Below are positions 36,118-44,906 of a DNA stretch of 64,000 bases, piece after piece. Made by a program: the position numbers and the translations under genes. Location: contig JASMLX010000008.1 of assembly GCA_030748495.1 (NCBI GenBank), positions 1-64,000 of the forward strand, given 5' to 3'. This DNA comes from Candidatus Poribacteria bacterium. Its GTDB lineage: Bacteria; Poribacteria; WGA-4E; UBA9662. Below the pieces are notes generated by a model. That model was not told where the DNA came from. It was given only the letters and a program-made list of their open reading frames with translations, and did not search any database. Position 1 is the first letter of the stretch, and every line of letters begins with the position of its first letter.

Positions 36118-36885
36118 TCAATCTTTCTGCACATGAGTTCTGGGTTGCTTTTCCTGGCTTACATCAAATTCAGTTTGACCGGCCTCTCTTCTGCCCAAGC
36201 AGCTAATTTTACTGATATTAATTCCATTATCCACCCGTAACTTTTCAGGGCAACCAGGCCAAGAGGTAATCTGATCTAGAACCTTCATCACCCTAGTCGA
36301 TGGTCGACTGGTATCGATTTCAATCTTTAATACTGCTCTGTTAAAATCATCTATGACGTTAAAGGTCCTAAATCGTTGCCCATTGATCAATGTCTCACTC
36401 ATAAAATCAATTGACCCGCAGCCGTTTGCTTGTGCTGGTATTGCAAATGGCTCTGGATTCCTTGATGGCAGACGTTTCTTTCCTTTTTTACAAAAATTGA
36501 GTTTTTACCAACAATACACACGATGTCCTCTTTTATGATTCCATTTGTGTCCATGACGTCTAATTATCTGAAATAGCTTATCAAACCCATAACGGGGGTA
36601 TTTGTCAACCGGCTCCAAAAGCACCTCGATGACCGCATCATCTTTTTTAGTCTCTGGTTTATATCTGTTAACGGTTCTGCTCCGATGAAGTATTTGACAG
36701 GCCAAACGAATACTTAAATGATATTTTTCCCTTGCATCGTCAATCAAAGTACGCTTCTCAGACTTCGAGCTCTTTTAACCTTTTTAAAGGCGATGCATCT
36801 ATACCTATATCTTTGGGTGACCGTCCAGCTTCCCCTTCTTTGAGTATTTTAATGATTTGGTGTTCTGAAATCTCTACTTTTCAAT
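36118..36885 (-). pseudogene. Decayed IS3-family transposase (orfA and orfB fragments)
   Basis: On the minus strand an orfA piece (ISEHQIIKILKEGEAGRSPKD, here 20 residues or fewer of it conserved) is joined by an internal deletion to KRLKELE. orfB pieces follow in several frames: KYPRYGFDKLFQIIRRHGH, then KGKKRLPSRNPEPFAIP, then FMSETLINGQRFRTFNVIDD and a DDE-region fragment with RVDNG. Frameshifts and stops separate the parts. It is a dead copy that lies directly against the truncated LamG gene at 36905, so its insertion probably broke that gene. Confidence 0.8.
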
Positions 36886-36904
36886 GGTACTATTTTTGGG
36901 AGGG

Positions 36905-37303
36905 TTACAGCCGAGACACCGCTGACCACTTTCCATTTGTTGTTCCAGCAGCGAAGCATATTGTCCCCCTCCTTGTAAGGCACCAGACCGAAAAGTAGTT
37001 CTGCTGTCCACCAAGGTCAATAAACTGAATCCATATGATGACACTGGCTTTGTTTCTCATCGGCTCTTTACCGAGTGGAATAGTAACTGTATTGCCTTTT
37101 TTAAATTCGAGAGCGTGGCCGAACTTGCCCTTAACCCACTTGGCCCCCTTAATCTCACCGTCATACTTGTTAGGTGAAGCATCCTTGGCGACGTCGCTAT
37201 TACCTTCATCCGACAGCCAGATACCGCCGATGTTGGATTCCAAACTCAGTTAGCCTTCTACTCGACCCTCTAGTAGTAAGATCGAGATCGATAGTATAAA
37301 CAT
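36905..37303 (-). pseudogene. Truncated LamG-domain secreted protein gene
   Basis: The minus strand starts with a signal-peptide-like MFILSISILLLEGRVEG (ATG at 37303) followed in frame by TAA. It then continues as LSLESNIGGIWLSDEG, DASPNKYDGEIKGAKW, FGHALEFKKGNTVTI and QFIDLGGQQNYFSVW. This is the start of a LamG/concanavalin-like extracellular protein. The gene carries a nonsense codon after the signal peptide and is cut off after about 130 codons by the IS3-family relic. It is non-functional as a full protein. Confidence 0.7.
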
Positions 37304-37469
37304 CCAGGCACATCTCCCGGATCTAAAAATAATAGGATTTAAAAAAACATGAGATTCCTCCCGCTTCAACTGTTAGTCATTGATACAACATGTCAACAAT
37401 AACACTCCATTCTATTTTGAATTATGATTCAAGGTATATGTTTGCTGATTTCGTTACAGCTAATCCTAG

Positions 37470-38690
37470 CTAGGGGAATTCGGCTCCTTCCGGTAAGTAG
37501 TACTCAATACTTTCGGCACCTAGGATCTGACTGTGCGTCTGTCGCAGTTGCTCCAGAGCTTGACGCAGGTTACTGGAATACCGGGCATCATCCTGTATGA
37601 TATAGTGCCAATCGAAGGTAGTTAGAACCTCGACTAGGGAGATGCGTGACAACGGTTTGGCTGGGATGATCAGATCCTCTTTGGTCTCATAGAGGATGCC
37701 TGACGATTTGAGCCTATCCACTACCTGGTCTACCAGGTCGGGCGAAAAGCCTGCTTTCAGCAGATCCGATTTTGAACAGGCCGTTTCAGCTTCAGCGAAT
37801 CGCGAGGCAATGGTCAGGAAGATCTGGACGGCCAGCATCGGATTAACCAGTAGGTCTTCGCTGGTACGACCGAAGTGGGTGTTAAAATCGCGAAATCCAC
37901 CTGCTTGGTATTTCTGCACAATATTGGTGATCTCAGCCCCCAAAATCACAATTAACCAGACTAGATAGACCCAAATAGCTAAGATGACAATACTGGATAA
38001 AACCCCATAAATCTGAGTATGACGGTCATCGAACCCAAGACCCAAGTAGTGGCTGAAGATAAAGCGTGCGGTCTGGAAAAGGGTGCCGGCGGTCAAGCTC
38101 CCAATCAGGGCGGGTTTCCAATCGACGTAGGTATTCGGGAGAGCAATATACATCAGGCTAAAGAAGGCGTAGACAATCAGCCAGGGCAACAGATAGACAA
38201 ACAGCCAGTTGGTCGAAGCCGAGATCGATAGCCAAAGCAGTAATGGACTGACAGTCAGAATGGTGTAGAAGGTGGCGAACTTTCGGAGATAGTTGGTAGG
38301 CCTTTGTACTTTCCAAATGTCGTTGAAGATGCTCTCAACCCCATTGAAAAGTGCCATCAAGATAAACAACAAAAACAGAAATCCGGCCACGGTGAGTCGT
38401 TCTTGGTTGCGGGTAGCGAATTCTGACAGGCTACTGGCAATGTCAAAGGCTTGATGGTTAGGTAGAAAGTAGTCCCGAATATACTGGATTAGCTTTGATT
38501 CTTCGCTTTCAAGAACCCCCAATGTTTTGAGCAGCAATAAGCCAACTGCTGATAGAGGAATCAGCGACATCAACGTATTAAAGGCCAGGGAGGAGGCCTC
38601 TTGCAGGCATTTGTGGGCTTTCAACTGTAGCCACAGTTGGCGCAACAGAACCGCAGCCGGATGGGCAGGTGAATTGGCTATTGGTGGCAT
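37470..38690 (-). CDS. YihY/BrkB family inner membrane protein
   Basis: A 406-residue protein. Residues 1-270 are the YihY/virulence factor BrkB domain, once named RNase BN. It opens with SLAFNTLMSLIPLSAVGLLLL, has six membrane segments, and includes YVDWKPALIGSLTAGTLFQ and YGVLSSIVILAIWVYLVW. The C-terminal 130 residues are cytoplasmic and resemble a winged-helix domain (DLLKAGFSPDLVDQVVDRLKSSGILY), as in several long members. Function is unproven; lipid or solute export is suspected. It is a single gene with no operon partner. Confidence 0.85.
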   Translation of the reverse strand: MPPIANSPAHPAAVLLRQLWLQLKAHKCLQEASSLAFNTLMSLIPLSAVGLLLLKTLGVLESEESKLIQYIRDYFLPNHQAFDIASSLSEFATRNQERLTVAGFLFLLFILMALFNGVESIFNDIWKVQRPTNYLRKFATFYTILTVSPLLLWLSISASTNWLFVYLLPWLIVYAFFSLMYIALPNTYVDWKPALIGSLTAGTLFQTARFIFSHYLGLGFDDRHTQIYGVLSSIVILAIWVYLVWLIVILGAEITNIVQKYQAGGFRDFNTHFGRTSEDLLVNPMLAVQIFLTIASRFAEAETACSKSDLLKAGFSPDLVDQVVDRLKSSGILYETKEDLIIPAKPLSRISLVEVLTTFDWHYIIQDDARYSSNLRQALEQLRQTHSQILGAESIEYYLPEGAEFP

Positions 38691-39941
38691 TACTGATTTA
38701 ATGGGTTTTTCATTTCAGGGGGGATTCCTGGATTGCTATCTCCAATCTCCGCTTTCACGGGAATGACAGGTGAACCTCCAACTTCCAATGTCACTTACAG
38801 GGATGAAGTAGCACCTACAAATTGACAATTCCTAAACCCTTGTTTCGAGTGAAGGCTTTCGTCTTTCCGCAACCTCATTCACTTCACCCTTGAAACGTGC
38901 CATAAGTATGGCCAATTGGGCGAAGCATACAAGCCTAGCAACCTTGGCCCCTATTTTTCCACTTCAAACCTAATCGTAGGCCAGGGTGATTGGTGCTGCT
39001 CCTCAACTAAGCATGTTCCTGACTTATCGGGGAGCGAGGACATACTTGCCCTTCTTGCTCCCATACCCATTCCGTCGTCCCCACCCTGAAGAGGCCTGAA
39101 CAGAAAGTGACGGATGAACTGTTATTTAGCCTTTCCTGTCCTTCGGACATCCACCTCTTCGCAAAATCCCCCCCTTACTAAGGAGAGGGATTTAGGATGG
39201 GCTTCTACTTCAAAATTACCATTTTCTTGGTTTCTATATAAGCTCCTTCGTCCAAATCCGAAACTTGAAAGAGCACTCGAAAGGCATTCGCTTGAAGTTG
39301 ATAAAAGTAAGTTCCTGAAGGAATAACTTCGCCTAATTTTACCTTACCATCCCAATACGCGGACTGTTTCCCACACCGATGTACCGGTCTACTAGCCTAT
39401 GACCCCGACCTAATCCGGTGGATCTGTCGTTCGGTAGCACCATAAATAGTGATGGTGACCTTGGTATCCTGAATTAAACTCAAATAGTATCCAAGTTTCC
39501 GGGTTGAATGGATGTATGATGGTTGGATAAGAACTGTGTACCGGAGGGAATCCCTTTTCCGTTTTTTACCGACTATCGTTATTTGTTATAGATATGGATT
39601 CCTACTTTGCAGAAACGTACCTAGACAAAAATTTAGTTCAGAGTTAGACTTACAACAGGAGCGAATGTACAGTGTAACCCTTGTAGATACTACCGAAATT
39701 AAGCATCATAATCTATTTAGCCGGTTGCGAATCAAATTTCACTTAACTTTACTTGTTTTGTAGAGGCATAGTATGACTATGCTTTCGGCAATCGAAAGCT
39801 CAGCCTAAAACCAGTATTTTGGTTGTCCAGCGATCACCGCATATGTTTTTCCTCTATGGGCTTTCACCGATTCATATCAGCACGATTAGCACCAGGTTAA
39901 GGTCGATCACGGCCCCGAATATGGTAGAGACCGCCTGCTAC
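38691..39941. other. Accessory intergenic region of about 1.25 kb
   Basis: No intact gene is seen. The clearest content is a decayed FlgD-like sorting tail on the minus strand at 39205-39518. A stretch around 39160-39200 (CCCCCCTTACTAAGGAGAGG) looks like a common intergenic repeat. Open frames on the + strand at 39114 and 39512 are antisense or chance. Confidence 0.4.
39205..39518 (-). pseudogene. Relic of secreted-protein FlgD-like sorting tail
   Basis: Read on the minus strand in pieces: HPFNPETW, then QDTKVTITIYGATERQIHRI, then AYWDGKVKLGEVIPSGTYFY, then YIETKKMVILK and a stop. This is the typical FlgD-Ig-like C-terminal tail of exported proteins (PNPFNPETWIPY...AYWDG...SGVYFY...KMVILK). 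Frameshifts and internal stops lie between the pieces. The upstream body of the gene is not recognisable. It shows that the genome uses this kind of C-terminal export signal. Confidence 0.7.
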
Positions 39942-41618
39942 TTAGTCGTCGTCCTTTTGTGGCTTTTTCTTCTTGCGATGGAAGAGACGTCCAAAGAAAC
40001 CTTCCTCTTTTTCCACGATGCAGGATGTCATATCAACCCCTTCAAAGTTAGCAGTATCACGAATCGAATCCGTCAAATCAGCCCCGGATAGATCAGCGCC
40101 GCGAAAATCGGCCCCGGATAGATCAGCTTCACGTAAGTTGGCATTGGCCAGATTCGCGTTATTGCATTTGGCGTTTTCCAAGTTAGCTTGTAACAGCACT
40201 GCGTGTTCCAAGTCAGCATCACTCAAGTCAGCCTCGGAAAGATCGGCGGTTCTCATCACTGCTCGTTGAAAATCTGTCCCTTTAGCTTCAACTTGGCTTA
40301 GGTCAGCCCCAATCAATTGTGCATCTGAGAGATCTGCACCATTCATTCGAGATCCTGTAAATCGGGTATCTGAGGCAAAGATACCGTGCAAGTCAGCGCC
40401 CAACATGCCGGAATTTCTTAGATCGGCCTGGCCCAGATCTGCTCCAGACAGATTTTGCCCACTCAGATTAGCATCAGATGTTAGCTTAAAGGCGCTCGCA
40501 ATAGGTTGGTGGAGTTCATCATCACCGTGATCGTCACGAATGGAGACTTCTGGGTCTAAAGGCAGATTTTCAACCTCGGTCAAGGCATAGAGTTCAACGC
40601 TTTTTGCATCTTCAGCCGTATCGGCGGCATGAGTTCTGAAGACCCGGATATGGGTCAATTTTTTGTCTCGAGAGGTTGGAATCTTGACGATAAGTTGATT
40701 GTCACGGTTTTTATTTGGGAATTGATAATCACCATCTTTACTTATGGTTTCCGAGGCTGAGGTCTCGATTACCACACGTGGCGAAGCTTTCGTCTGTATA
40801 TGCAACTCAGTATTAAAATATTGGTAGGCGTAGGCATAACACTTCAGGCCGCTCATTTTCCCTTGGATTGCTGTGCTGGCTTTTTCTTTGTATTTCCCCA
40901 TAAGACTCGGCTTTTCCATCATATCGACTTCATAGCCGCCATTGGGATCAAAGCCCTCGGGGAATTTAGTAGAGGAGTCATAGATAGCCGCTGATAAGTT
41001 AGCCCCCGTTAGATCGGCCTCCTCAAAGTTGACTCCGCGTAGGTTGGCCTGGGTTAGTTTTGTCTCAACCAGTTTTGCTCCTGTCAGATCTGCACCGGAC
41101 AAGTTGGCTTTCCTCAAGTCGGAACGGGATAGGTCTGCATTAACCATTGTAGCATTAACCAGATTGGCATAATTCAAGTTTTCGTCTTCCAAGTCAGCAT
41201 CGGTCAAATTTGCCATGCGCAGAATAGCACGAGAAAGGTCGGCTCCCCTCAGGTCAGCCTCAGATAGGTCAGCATCCGTCATCATTGCATTGCCTAGGTC
41301 CGCATTCTTCAGATTGGCCTTGACTAGTACGGCTTTAGTTAGGTTTTCACTATGTAGATTTGCATTTTCCAAATTAGCTTCAGTCAAATCTGCTTTTATC
41401 ATTAGTGCATTATGTAGATCTGCTCCTGAAAGGTTTGCTCCACGAAGGATAGCCTCCTTAAGCTGGGCATAGGACAAGTTAGATTCACTTAAGTTGGTGT
41501 TTAACAGCGTTGCTTTCTTCAGGTTAGCCCGAGTCAAGTCTGCACCGCTCAAGTCTGCATCTGATAAATCGACTTCTGGTTGAATGTTGTAATCAACTTC
41601 GTTGATCGTTTTCCTCAT
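39942..41618 (-). CDS. Pentapeptide-repeat protein with two repeat blocks
   Basis: A 558-residue protein. Residues about 15-215 and about 375-535 are tandem A(D/N)LXX repeats (for example DLSDADLSGADLTRANLKKA), expected to form two right-handed quadrilateral beta-helices. Between them lies a non-repeat domain of about 150 residues (YEVDMMEKPS..., KLTHIRVFRTHA, VELYALTEVENL) without known family. The C-terminus is GFFGRLFHRKKKKPQKDDD, a basic then acidic tail. There is no signal peptide. The start is fixed by AAAAGGAG seven bases upstream of ATG 41618. Pentapeptide proteins can mimic DNA or act as scaffolds; the role here is unknown. Confidence 0.85.
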   Translation of the reverse strand: MRKTINEVDYNIQPEVDLSDADLSGADLTRANLKKATLLNTNLSESNLSYAQLKEAILRGANLSGADLHNALMIKADLTEANLENANLHSENLTKAVLVKANLKNADLGNAMMTDADLSEADLRGADLSRAILRMANLTDADLEDENLNYANLVNATMVNADLSRSDLRKANLSGADLTGAKLVETKLTQANLRGVNFEEADLTGANLSAAIYDSSTKFPEGFDPNGGYEVDMMEKPSLMGKYKEKASTAIQGKMSGLKCYAYAYQYFNTELHIQTKASPRVVIETSASETISKDGDYQFPNKNRDNQLIVKIPTSRDKKLTHIRVFRTHAADTAEDAKSVELYALTEVENLPLDPEVSIRDDHGDDELHQPIASAFKLTSDANLSGQNLSGADLGQADLRNSGMLGADLHGIFASDTRFTGSRMNGADLSDAQLIGADLSQVEAKGTDFQRAVMRTADLSEADLSDADLEHAVLLQANLENAKCNNANLANANLREADLSGADFRGADLSGADLTDSIRDTANFEGVDMTSCIVEKEEGFFGRLFHRKKKKPQKDDD

Positions 41619-41655
41619 TAATAAACTCCTTTTGACTTTAAATTGTGTACATTTG

Positions 41656-41674
41656 CTGTCAAGATTTTTGACAG
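41656..41674 (-). promoter_or_regulatory. Palindromic operator candidate upstream of pentapeptide gene
   Basis: CTGTCAA, five bases, TTGACAG is a perfect 7-base inverted repeat about 40 bases before the start codon. It contains a TTGACA box that could serve as -35, although no good -10 lies 17 bases on. It could be an operator or a small hairpin in the leader. Confidence 0.3.
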
Positions 41675-41747
41675 GTAACATTCTTCCATTTGATAATGGT
41701 GACCATCAAATTATATCAAATTATCCCTTAAGTGGCGACTATTTAGG

Positions 41748-44700
41748 TTATTTCGGCGGCTCTAAAACGGTGAGTCGCTGACCGGTGGTATGCAGAACGT
41801 AAAACCTGGAGGTTGTCGGATCGAAGATGCTGGTGGTTGCTTTAGGGGAAATAGTGAGTCCAATGTCGGTCACAACCGTTCGGCGAGGCATCTCGATTGC
41901 TGTCATTTTTCCTCTCTGTTCGATGACATAGACCACTTCTCGCCCTTCTAACAGTGGATGAACAGCAATCGCCACCGGACGGAAACCTGTTTTCAGTCGC
42001 TGAATCTCCAAATGATTACTGATCTGGATCATACTCACATCGCTAGACAGCGAGTTGAGCACATACAGATATTGACGCCCGTTACTTAGAACCGCACCGA
42101 GACGAATTTCAGTTGGCCTCTGTCCAACCCGAATCCGATACAGCTCTCGCTCGGTTTCGAGGTCAACCACTGATACGGTGTCGTCGCCCATATTGCAGAC
42201 ATAGAGATATTTTTGATCGACCACCATCTGGCCGGGTTGTCGTGATACAGATATTCGATTTCGACGTGCCGGAATGGTGAGATCGACTACCGCTATTTTG
42301 TCTTCTCTCTGTAAAGTGACAAACATCCGATCGCCAGCAATCTTACAATCGCCTGGAAAGTCTCCGACGACAAAGCGGTGAACCTCCTGTCGGGTTTTGG
42401 TGTCGATGACAGCTATCCGGTCAAATGCAGACAGGGCAACGAAGAGACGGTCCTTCCAAAAGGCTAATCCTAGCGGCCGTCCAGAAAATGGCTGAGAAAG
42501 CGGAATCTCTTTGGGCGGAAGAAGATCTTCTAAAACGGTGACAGTATCGTTGATTTCGTTGCTAATATAGAGGTGGCCTTTGCTATCAACGACTAACTGT
42601 CTGGGGGAATGCAATCCGTTAATCACTGTGGTCGCCCGGTTGAGAAGTGGACTCAGTCGAACCTCGACCATCGCTTGTCCACGCTGGGTTGGGAAAGATT
42701 CAACTCTGGGTAGATAAGACCGGGCGTTCGCAGTAATCTGGTAGTGGCCCTCTTGTTCAAACGGCAGCAGAAACCGTCCCTGGGCATCTGTTTGAGTCGC
42801 ATCTCCGGTATTACTATTTGTTTTAGTCAGATCAATGGTGGCGTTAGATAGCGGTCGGCGGGTTTGGTGGTCCAGAACTATTCCACTGATTCGACCCGTC
42901 TTAGTGATCTGAACCCGAATCTGTTGTATCCGTTCACCGTCTGTTACCTGGAGATGGCCGTTGTGCTCTCCGGCCGGCAACTTTTCCAGTTGTTTCAAAA
43001 AGATCTCGATTTCTTGTTGAGTATTCGCTTTGAGTGTACCTGTCAAGCGAAACGGTTGATCGTCTGGAGAAGGATGACGAGATCGGACACCAATCCATTC
43101 AGTTTTCGACTCCAAGTTCCAATTCAATATAGCTTGTCCTCGATTGCGAAGTTGCAACTGCTGACTTTGCTGTTGCAAGTCAGAACCGAAACCGGTTCTA
43201 AAACCGATGGTGGTAGTGGAGAGTTCCAACTTTGATTTCGGCACTTGCATCTTGACGGTAATTGATCGTGATTCCGTCTTTTTTGCGGTGATAGTGAATT
43301 GAGTGGAATATTCGCCCGCTGGCAGATCAGCACGGTTGACAGACAGGGAAATTGGAACTGTTTCCGTTCGGATGAGGCCGGTAGTTGGTGCAATCATTAG
43401 CCATTTTTCATCCTGCTTGATCTGCCACCGTAAAACCCCGGTTCCACTATTTTTTAGGTCTAGCGTCTGTAACTGTAGTTTCTGACCAAAGTCAAAATCG
43501 TTTTTCGAGGTCGAGATCTCAGGCCTTTCTCCCACACGCATCTGGACTTTAACAGCCATTTCCTCGGTGTATCCCGCTGGACCTTGCGATTGCACCACAA
43601 TTTCAGTTTTGTAGTCTTGGATTATAAGCAGGTGTCGGTCAATGACCAACTCGACTCGATCCAAATCGATGCTGGTCAATCCCGTTGATGGGGTATAGTG
43701 CAACCAGTCTGATCCACCCGAGATTCGCCAGCCGAATTGACCTGTACCCACATTGTGGATTACCAACGGCAATCGGTCCTGCTGTTCGCCGAAGTCAACT
43801 TCGGTAGTCGATAGGTGTAAGATTGGTTTAGGAATCTTAACAGTTGCGAACAGGCTGCGTAGCGTTGAGGGCTGATCGCCATCCGGAGCATTTTTGTGCT
43901 GATCCACGATAGATCGAATCAGAACAGTTTCGGAAATCTGAAATCCAGCAGGAAAATCGACTAGTTCATTATCGACAATTTCCAGTTTAACCGGATCTGC
44001 TTCGCCGGCGGCGACATTTCCCTCCATGGGTGACATTTTTAGCCAATCTGAACGTTTGACTTTCTCTGCCTGCCAAAGTAAGGTGCCAGATCCTGTATTC
44101 TGAACCTTCATCATCTGATATTGCCAGTCCAGACCGAAGTCAATAGCGTTGGGCGCAATGGACAACCTCGGCTCAGCGGGAATGGTAAGTTGAAGGTTGA
44201 CCTTTTGTTCGAACTCAGGCTCAGCCTGAAAGGTGAGTGTAGCCCCCAACCGGCCAGGATCGTATTTTCGTGAAGCGGTCAGTGTGATCTGTTGCTCTGA
44301 TCTAGCCTCAATCGTTCCTCGATTTGGCTCAATAGCCAGCCACTCCATATCGACAGTGGCTGACCAGCTAAGGGACGCCAGTCCAGTGTTCCGAACCGTC
44401 AGGATTTGTGAAGTTTCAGTTTCACCAAAATCGATCAGGTCAACGCTAATCTGTGGAACTGAAACGGCAAAAGTCACTTCAACCGAGCCGGAACGAGAAC
44501 TTTCAACTTCACCGTCATCTGTCTGCTTAACGCCACTGACCGTATAGGTGTAACTCCGATTCTTATTGACTTCTGTATCGACGAACTGGAGTTGTTCAGT
44601 CCTTGTTATCTGCTTTTCATCCTGCTGATCAGCATCTAGCCGATAAACCCGATATAGATCTGGAATACTGTTGGTATTGGTGTCTATCACTACATTCCAG

Positions 44701-44906
44701 CTTAGCTGAATTCCGTTCTCGACTTGCTCGGCCTTTAGGTTCTTTGGTGTAGCAGGTGCCAGTTCGAGCTCCGGTTCTTCTGAGTCACAGCCGATGATGC
44801 TGACTAGCCCAATTAACAGTGCAGTGCCAAAAAATCCTCTTTGAATCAGGCATAGGAGGAGATAAAAATGGTGTGACGTTAGACGGAGGATTGATCGATT
44901 TGGCAT
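41748..44906 (-). CDS. Large lipoprotein: Fn3, BACON-like repeats, carboxypeptidase-regulatory domain, YVTN beta-propeller
   Basis: A 1052-residue exported protein. A signal segment ends in the lipobox IIGC near residue 40. Next comes a fibronectin-III-like domain (TPKNLKAEQVENGIQLSW). Five to six BACON/abnormal-spindle-like sandwiches follow, each with a DFG...L.V.N.G.G.L.W...WL...P..G pattern. A carboxypeptidase regulatory-like domain comes next (ISGIVLDHQTRRPLSNATI). Last is a seven-bladed YVTN/NHL propeller (VAVVDL, YVCNMGDDTVSVVDLETE). It is likely anchored in the outer membrane and binds a polymer or protein. Its start abuts the end of the ABC-F gene with no gap, so the two are co-transcribed. 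Confidence 0.82.
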   Translation of the reverse strand: MPNRSILRLTSHHFYLLLCLIQRGFFGTALLIGLVSIIGCDSEEPELELAPATPKNLKAEQVENGIQLSWNVVIDTNTNSIPDLYRVYRLDADQQDEKQITRTEQLQFVDTEVNKNRSYTYTVSGVKQTDDGEVESSRSGSVEVTFAVSVPQISVDLIDFGETETSQILTVRNTGLASLSWSATVDMEWLAIEPNRGTIEARSEQQITLTASRKYDPGRLGATLTFQAEPEFEQKVNLQLTIPAEPRLSIAPNAIDFGLDWQYQMMKVQNTGSGTLLWQAEKVKRSDWLKMSPMEGNVAAGEADPVKLEIVDNELVDFPAGFQISETVLIRSIVDQHKNAPDGDQPSTLRSLFATVKIPKPILHLSTTEVDFGEQQDRLPLVIHNVGTGQFGWRISGGSDWLHYTPSTGLTSIDLDRVELVIDRHLLIIQDYKTEIVVQSQGPAGYTEEMAVKVQMRVGERPEISTSKNDFDFGQKLQLQTLDLKNSGTGVLRWQIKQDEKWLMIAPTTGLIRTETVPISLSVNRADLPAGEYSTQFTITAKKTESRSITVKMQVPKSKLELSTTTIGFRTGFGSDLQQQSQQLQLRNRGQAILNWNLESKTEWIGVRSRHPSPDDQPFRLTGTLKANTQQEIEIFLKQLEKLPAGEHNGHLQVTDGERIQQIRVQITKTGRISGIVLDHQTRRPLSNATIDLTKTNSNTGDATQTDAQGRFLLPFEQEGHYQITANARSYLPRVESFPTQRGQAMVEVRLSPLLNRATTVINGLHSPRQLVVDSKGHLYISNEINDTVTVLEDLLPPKEIPLSQPFSGRPLGLAFWKDRLFVALSAFDRIAVIDTKTRQEVHRFVVGDFPGDCKIAGDRMFVTLQREDKIAVVDLTIPARRNRISVSRQPGQMVVDQKYLYVCNMGDDTVSVVDLETERELYRIRVGQRPTEIRLGAVLSNGRQYLYVLNSLSSDVSMIQISNHLEIQRLKTGFRPVAIAVHPLLEGREVVYVIEQRGKMTAIEMPRRTVVTDIGLTISPKATTSIFDPTTSRFYVLHTTGQRLTVLEPPK

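Noticed and set aside
39942-41618. Tandem DNA repeat or CRISPR-like array
   Set aside because: The periodic pattern of about 15 bases is due to codons of pentapeptide repeats in an open reading frame; there are no conserved repeats with unique spacers.
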